DNA of 7,563 nt, from assembly GCA_027623585.1 (NCBI GenBank), contig JAQBVK010000112.1, positions 1 to 7,563 on the forward strand, read 5' to 3'. The position numbers were made by a program, and so were the translations under genes. The notes beneath the pieces are model-generated. The model searched no databases and was not told where the DNA came from. It worked only from the letters and a program-made list of their open reading frames with translations. How positions within the stretch are numbered: the stretch's first letter is position 1; every line of letters begins with the position of its first letter. Source of the stretch: Planctomycetota bacterium. GTDB taxonomy: Bacteria > Planctomycetota > UBA1135. Of the stretch, positions 4,352 through 7,563 are shown in pieces.

Positions 4352-6850
4352 ATGCGTTCCTTCGCCGCCCTGCTCCTTCCCGCCCTCTTCCTGCTAGCCC
4401 CCGTCCCCGCGCGGGTTGCGCCGAGGACCGCTGACGACCCCCAGGAGCCGGCTGGCCGGGTCATCGTGCTCGGTCTCGACGGTGTGGACGCGCGCATGGC
4501 GGCCGCATGGATGGACTCCGGGGAGCTGCCGAACTTCGCGCGGCTACGCGATCAAGGCACCTTTGCGGCCCTGATGCCCGCGAACCCGGCGCAATCGCCG
4601 GTCTCTTGGGCAACCCTGAACACGGGACAGAACCCAGGCAAGACCGGGATCTTCGACTTCATCGGGGTGACACGAGACCGAAGCGGCGTCGGCGCAACCT
4701 TCGGCTTCACCGCGACCGACCGCATCAGCGCCGCCGAGGCCGGGTTGCCCTTTGCCGATGCCGCCCAGGTCTGGATGCTGATCGGCGGCGGGGCGCTGGC
4801 CGGGGCGCTGCTCTGGTTCCTGACGCGCAAGCGCTCCCGTGGCATTCCGGGTGCCTTGCTCGGTCTCGCCGTCGCGGGCGGCGCTGCTTGGTACGGCTTC
4901 GGCTGGCTGAGCGCTTATCCGGAAGGCAAAGTCTTCACGACCTATCTGAAGGGCAACATGGCGCGCGACTTCTGGGAGGAATTGGACGATGCAGGCATCG
5001 CCTTCCGTGGCCAGGGCACGGTGGTGTCCTATCCGCCGCAGGAACTCGCGCACGGCAAGTTGCTCGCCGGCCTCGGCGCGCCGGACGCGACCGGCGGTTT
5101 GAATTCTTCCCAGATCTGGACGACCTTGGAGAAGCGCGAGCGTCTGCACGGGGAATACCGTTCGGCGCCGGCGTGGTCGGCGGAGGACGCGCCGTCGGCG
5201 GACGCGCGCAGTGGAGGAAAGGCGGGCACCGTCCGTGTCTTCCGCTTGATCGAGAGCGCGCCTGGAATCTGGGAATCGAAAATCGCTGGCCCTGCCAACG
5301 AAGTGCTGAAGCAGGAGTTGCGCGCGCGCAGCGAGGCGGTGCAGTCCAAGTTGCAGACCGGCTCCACGCCAGAACTGCAGAAGGAGAAGGCGGAGCTCGC
5401 GGCGCGGCTCGGCGCCGGATCCTCGCAACTCTCGACTTGGGCGCCGCTGCGCGTCGAGTGGAACCCCGGCGCCGCAGAAGCGCTCATCACTCTCGACGGC
5501 GTGGAGCAGAACGTGAAGATGGGCTCATGGAGCCAGCACTTCCAGGTCGAGTTCCCGTGGAGCGCGCGCTTCGCCACCTACGCGAACGTGCGACTGTGGG
5601 TGGAAGAGATCGACGGCGCGCTCGAGATCTACGCGAATCCGTTGCAGATCGACCCGGAACGGCCGTGGCCGGGCTCGCAGATTTCGACGCCGGCGAGCTT
5701 TGCGGTGGATTTGAAGCAGGCGCACGGGCCCTACGAAACGCTCGGCTGGGCCTGCCAAACGCACGCCGTGAAGGACGCTGAACTCTCGGACCGCGCCTTC
5801 CTGGCCGACATCGAGCACATTCTGAACTGGCGCACGACCCTGCTCGAAGACGCGATGGCGGACCCGAGCTGGAAATCCTTGTTCCACTTCTTCGGCGAAC
5901 CGGATCGCGTCTGTCACATGCTGATGCGTCACTACGATCCGCTGCACCCGCAGTACGACGCGGCGCTCGCCGATGAGGAGGTGATGTTGTTCGGCAGCCC
6001 GGTGAAGCTGCGCGATGCTCCCAAAGCCGTGTACCAGCAGATGGACGTGGTGGTCGGCCGGCTGCTCGATGAGTGGATGAAGCCGGACGACGTGCTGCTG
6101 GTCGTCTCGGACCACGGCTTCGATTCCTTCCGTTGGCAAGTGAACCTCAACAACTGGTTGGTGGACGAAGGTTTCTGCGCGCTCACCAACCGCAACCGCA
6201 TCGATGATCCGTTGACCAAGTCGAAGATCGACTCGGGCTCCTTGGGATGGGTGAATTGGGAGAGCAGCCAGGCCTACTCGGCTGCGATCGGCAAGATCTA
6301 CCTGAACCTCCGTGGCCGCGAACCTTACGGCGTGGTGAGCGCCGAGGAGGAGGACGCGCTGCTCGACCGCATCACCGCGCGGCTCTACGAGTTACGCGAC
6401 CCGGTGTCCGGTGACAAGGTCGTGGCGAAGGTCTACCGCAAGGAGGAGATCTATCGCGGCGGCTGGGTCGACGCGCAAGCCGTACCGGCGGGCGCGATCG
6501 AGCTGCCGGCCTACGCCGGCGCGGCGGAACTCACGATTGACTTCATGCCGGGCTACCGCGCGGCATGGTCGAGCACCACCGGCGGCATCGGACTCGAAGA
6601 CCGCGACGTGAATGGAGAAACCCTCGCGATGCCGGGCCCGACCATCACCGACAACACCTCGCCTTGGTCCGGCGACCACTGCGGGGTGGACATGTCCGTC
6701 GTGCAGGGGGTCTTCTTCTCGAACCGCAAGGCCACTTTGCCCGCAGGCTGGGATCACTTCGACGCCGTGCATCTGGCGCCGACGGTGCTCTCGCTGCTCG
6801 GCGTCAAGGTGCCGGCGGAGTACGACTCGGGACCGCTCGTGCTGCAGTAG
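4352..6850 (+). CDS. Secreted/membrane type I phosphodiesterase (alkaline phosphatase superfamily) with an internal two-helix membrane hairpin
   Basis: The 832-residue protein belongs to the type I phosphodiesterase/nucleotide pyrophosphatase group of the alkaline phosphatase superfamily: two-metal hydrolases cutting phosphodiester or phosphomonoester bonds outside the cytoplasm. A signal peptide is clear (residues 1 to about 20, leucine/alanine-rich, VPA before the likely cut). Metal and catalytic residues are all present: VIVLGLDGVD (D43); the nucleophile motif NPAQSPVSW (S82 by alignment with the Thr/Ser of the family); DRVCH (D518, H522); VVSDHGFDSF (D587, H588); and SGDHCGVD (H776). LNNWLVDEGF, YLNLRGRE and FMPGYRAAW are further family motifs. 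Unusual is a pair of hydrophobic helices (about 140-157 and 166-186, joined by TRKRSRGIP) inserted between FDFIGV (101-106) and the FWEELDDAGI segment. With the signal peptide this keeps both halves of the catalytic domain on the outer face. The ATG at 4352 is chosen because the signal peptide begins there; the frame stays open upstream only across the opposite gene. Substrate unknown. Confidence 0.9.
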   Translation: MRSFAALLLPALFLLAPVPARVAPRTADDPQEPAGRVIVLGLDGVDARMAAAWMDSGELPNFARLRDQGTFAALMPANPAQSPVSWATLNTGQNPGKTGIFDFIGVTRDRSGVGATFGFTATDRISAAEAGLPFADAAQVWMLIGGGALAGALLWFLTRKRSRGIPGALLGLAVAGGAAWYGFGWLSAYPEGKVFTTYLKGNMARDFWEELDDAGIAFRGQGTVVSYPPQELAHGKLLAGLGAPDATGGLNSSQIWTTLEKRERLHGEYRSAPAWSAEDAPSADARSGGKAGTVRVFRLIESAPGIWESKIAGPANEVLKQELRARSEAVQSKLQTGSTPELQKEKAELAARLGAGSSQLSTWAPLRVEWNPGAAEALITLDGVEQNVKMGSWSQHFQVEFPWSARFATYANVRLWVEEIDGALEIYANPLQIDPERPWPGSQISTPASFAVDLKQAHGPYETLGWACQTHAVKDAELSDRAFLADIEHILNWRTTLLEDAMADPSWKSLFHFFGEPDRVCHMLMRHYDPLHPQYDAALADEEVMLFGSPVKLRDAPKAVYQQMDVVVGRLLDEWMKPDDVLLVVSDHGFDSFRWQVNLNNWLVDEGFCALTNRNRIDDPLTKSKIDSGSLGWVNWESSQAYSAAIGKIYLNLRGREPYGVVSAEEEDALLDRITARLYELRDPVSGDKVVAKVYRKEEIYRGGWVDAQAVPAGAIELPAYAGAAELTIDFMPGYRAAWSSTTGGIGLEDRDVNGETLAMPGPTITDNTSPWSGDHCGVDMSVVQGVFFSNRKATLPAGWDHFDAVHLAPTVLSLLGVKVPAEYDSGPLVLQ

Positions 6851-6853
6851 CGC

Positions 6854-6870
6854 GAGCGGTCGAACTGCTC
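6854..6870. terminator. Possible bidirectional hairpin between convergent genes
   Basis: GAGCGGT, loop CGA, ACTGCTC forms a seven-pair stem (one G-T pair when read as RNA on the plus strand) in the 18-base gap between the phosphodiesterase stop and the lipoprotein stop, overlapping the latter. There is no T-run after it on either strand, so it is at best a weak or Rho-assisted terminator. Confidence 0.3.
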
Positions 6871-7372
6871 AGTCGCCGGTGTAGCCGAGGGAGGAGAGGT
6901 CTGCTCCGGCGCCCTGCGTTTTGAGCAGATCGACGGCAGCAACCGCCTTGGCGAAGCTGTCTTTCTGGGCAGGAAACAGCTCCAGAGCCTTGTTGACCAC
7001 CGCGTCGGCAACCGTGACGTTCTTCCGATTCAGCGCCAACGTCGCGAGCTCGTTCAAGCTGAGCGGCGTGATCAACTCGCGGCATTCGGCGACCATGCGC
7101 CCGAGTGCAGCGATCGCCTCGGCATCTTTCCCGGCCTCGAGTTGGGCCTGGAAGAGGCCTTGGATGGCGCTGGCCTTCGCCTTCGCGTCCGTGGTCAAGC
7201 CCGCAGCGGCCTCGAAGGCGGCCGCGGCGGCCTCGCTCTTTCCGGAGGCCAGGGCAGCGGCGCCCGCCTCAGCGGCCTCGGCAGCGGTCGAGAAGCTAGG
7301 AAGTTCCGCTCCCGTGCCGCAGGACAGGGCCAAGAAAGAAAGGGCAATCAGGATCGGGCGGGACACTCGCAT
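6869..7372 (-). CDS. Small lipoprotein with TPR-like helical repeats, function unknown
   Basis: The 167-residue protein starts with a type II signal peptide: MRVSR, a hydrophobic stretch (6-16) and the cysteine C18 in LALSC, which fits the relaxed lipobox pattern (Ala at -3, Leu at -2, Ser at -1). The mature part (from C18) is almost wholly alpha-helical and alanine-rich, with pairs of helices of TPR type: AAEAAEAGAAALASGKSEAA (30-49), then AKASAIQGLFQAQLEAGKDA (65-84), and later LNELATLALNRKNVTVADAV (106-125) followed by ALELFPAQKDSF (129-140). The G-K-x-E-A-A and L-E-A-G-K-D-A-E-A turns are typical of TPR helix-turn-helix units. It would be lipidated by Lgt, whose gene is at the left of this window, and anchored in a membrane facing the periplasm, probably as a protein-binding scaffold. 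It converges on the phosphodiesterase gene with an 18-base gap. No clear Shine-Dalgarno site precedes the ATG; TAGAAT (minus strand, 7382-7387) could be a -10 but would leave almost no leader. Confidence 0.75.
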   Translation of the reverse strand: MRVSRPILIALSFLALSCGTGAELPSFSTAAEAAEAGAAALASGKSEAAAAAFEAAAGLTTDAKAKASAIQGLFQAQLEAGKDAEAIAALGRMVAECRELITPLSLNELATLALNRKNVTVADAVVNKALELFPAQKDSFAKAVAAVDLLKTQGAGADLSSLGYTGD

Positions 7373-7450
7373 CGGAGCCAGATTCTACGCCAGGCTCAAG
7401 CCAGAGGCCGTCTGAATCCGATGAAGGGCCGCTTCAAACCTAAATGGAGC

Positions 7451-7502
7451 CTCCAAGGGCTGCCAGGACACCCCAATTGGAGTATCATGGGAGCCTCTCC
7501 AA
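7451..7502. promoter_or_regulatory. Cluster of CTCCAA half-sites upstream of the ribbon-helix-helix-like gene (possible operator)
   Basis: The hexamer CTCCAA occurs at 7451-7456 and 7497-7502 on the plus strand and inverted (TTGGAG) at 7477-7482. The inverted copy is part of a near-palindrome, CCCCAATTGGAG (7471-7482), with one mismatched pair and the perfect core CCAATTGG (7473-7480). A longer imperfect direct repeat surrounds the outer copies: GGAGCCTCCAAGG (7446-7458) and GGAGCCTCTCCAAGG (7490-7504). Repeated short half-sites just upstream of a putative ribbon-helix-helix gene fit autoregulation, but nothing here proves binding. Confidence 0.35.
7483..7488 (+). promoter_or_regulatory. Candidate -10 element for the right-edge gene
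   Basis: TATCAT matches five of six bases of TATAAT and lies 21 bases before the ATG at 7510. No good -35 is seen 16-18 bases upstream. The near-palindrome at 7471-7482 abuts it, a position where a bound repressor would block polymerase. Confidence 0.3.
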
Positions 7503-7509
7503 GGCAGAC

Positions 7510-7563
7510 ATGCTTAAGGAACCCCGCGTCACGGTGAAAATCCCCCGGCCTCTGTACCGGCGG
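7510..7563 (+). CDS. Putative ribbon-helix-helix (CopG-like) protein, first 18 residues, cut by window edge
   Basis: Only the start is in the window: MLKEPRVTVKIPRPLYRR. A beta-strand of alternating residues (VTVKI) followed by Pro and LYRR is the usual opening of short ribbon-helix-helix proteins, in which the strand pair contacts DNA and helix A begins near PLY; similar openings occur in small CopG-like proteins of archaea and bacteria. The ATG at 7510 has AAGG (7501-7504) five bases upstream, the best Shine-Dalgarno site on the plus strand here. Since fewer than 20 residues are visible, the family call rests on this motif and on the half-site cluster upstream. It could instead be the start of an unrelated protein. 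Confidence 0.5.
   Translation, partial: MLKEPRVTVKIPRPLYRR

Noticed and set aside
4507..5781. 424-codon plus-strand frame inside the phosphodiesterase
   Set aside because: Arg-rich shadow in another frame of a gene whose own frame has all catalytic motifs.
6471..6530. GC-rich inverted-looking stretches (for example GCCGGC copies) within the phosphodiesterase
   Set aside because: They follow from Ala/Gly-rich codons in GC-rich coding sequence and show no conserved spacing.
6921..7415. Plus-strand frames opposite the lipoprotein
   Set aside because: Ser/Ala/Arg-rich shadows; the minus strand has a signal peptide, lipobox and helical repeats.

Overview
This GC-rich window has genes on both strands packed almost without gaps. 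The organism looks like a bacterium with a diderm-type envelope: there is a prolipoprotein transferase of the form seen in deltaproteobacteria and planctomycetes, a lipoprotein, signal-peptide proteins, and few clear Shine-Dalgarno sites. A planctomycete-like lineage is my best guess from the protein styles, but this is an inference and not proven by the window.

Layout from left to right: (1) The 5' half of lgt, on the minus strand, runs off the left edge. (2) Diverging from it after 15 bases is a plus-strand gene for a Pus10-type tRNA pseudouridine synthase. Pus10 is normally archaeal and eukaryotic; this copy has the full catalytic domain and an archaeal-looking CxxC-x4-CxxC element but no N-terminal THUMP domain. 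(3) A minus-strand three-gene operon (4303 down to 1336) encodes a membrane-anchored protein with three beta-sandwich repeats, a MATE-family transporter and a FabZ-type hotdog dehydratase. They are joined by ATGA and GTGA four-base overlaps. The last stop codon abuts the Pus10 stop codon in the palindrome TAGCTA. (4) Diverging from this operon over 48 bases is a plus-strand gene for a large secreted type I phosphodiesterase/alkaline-phosphatase-superfamily protein whose catalytic domain is interrupted by a two-helix membrane hairpin. (5) Convergent to it is a small lipoprotein with TPR-like helices. (6) At the right edge, a plus-strand gene begins that looks like a short ribbon-helix-helix protein, preceded by repeated half-sites that could be its operator.

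Functionally the window mixes RNA modification (Pus10) with envelope work: lipoprotein maturation, a transporter operon with an acyl-chain enzyme, a secreted phosphodiesterase and a lipoprotein. No RNA gene, CRISPR array, insertion sequence or phage gene was seen. The strongest candidate for something under-described is the bacterial, THUMP-less Pus10. Second are the MATE/dehydratase/beta-sandwich operon and the membrane-hairpin phosphodiesterase.
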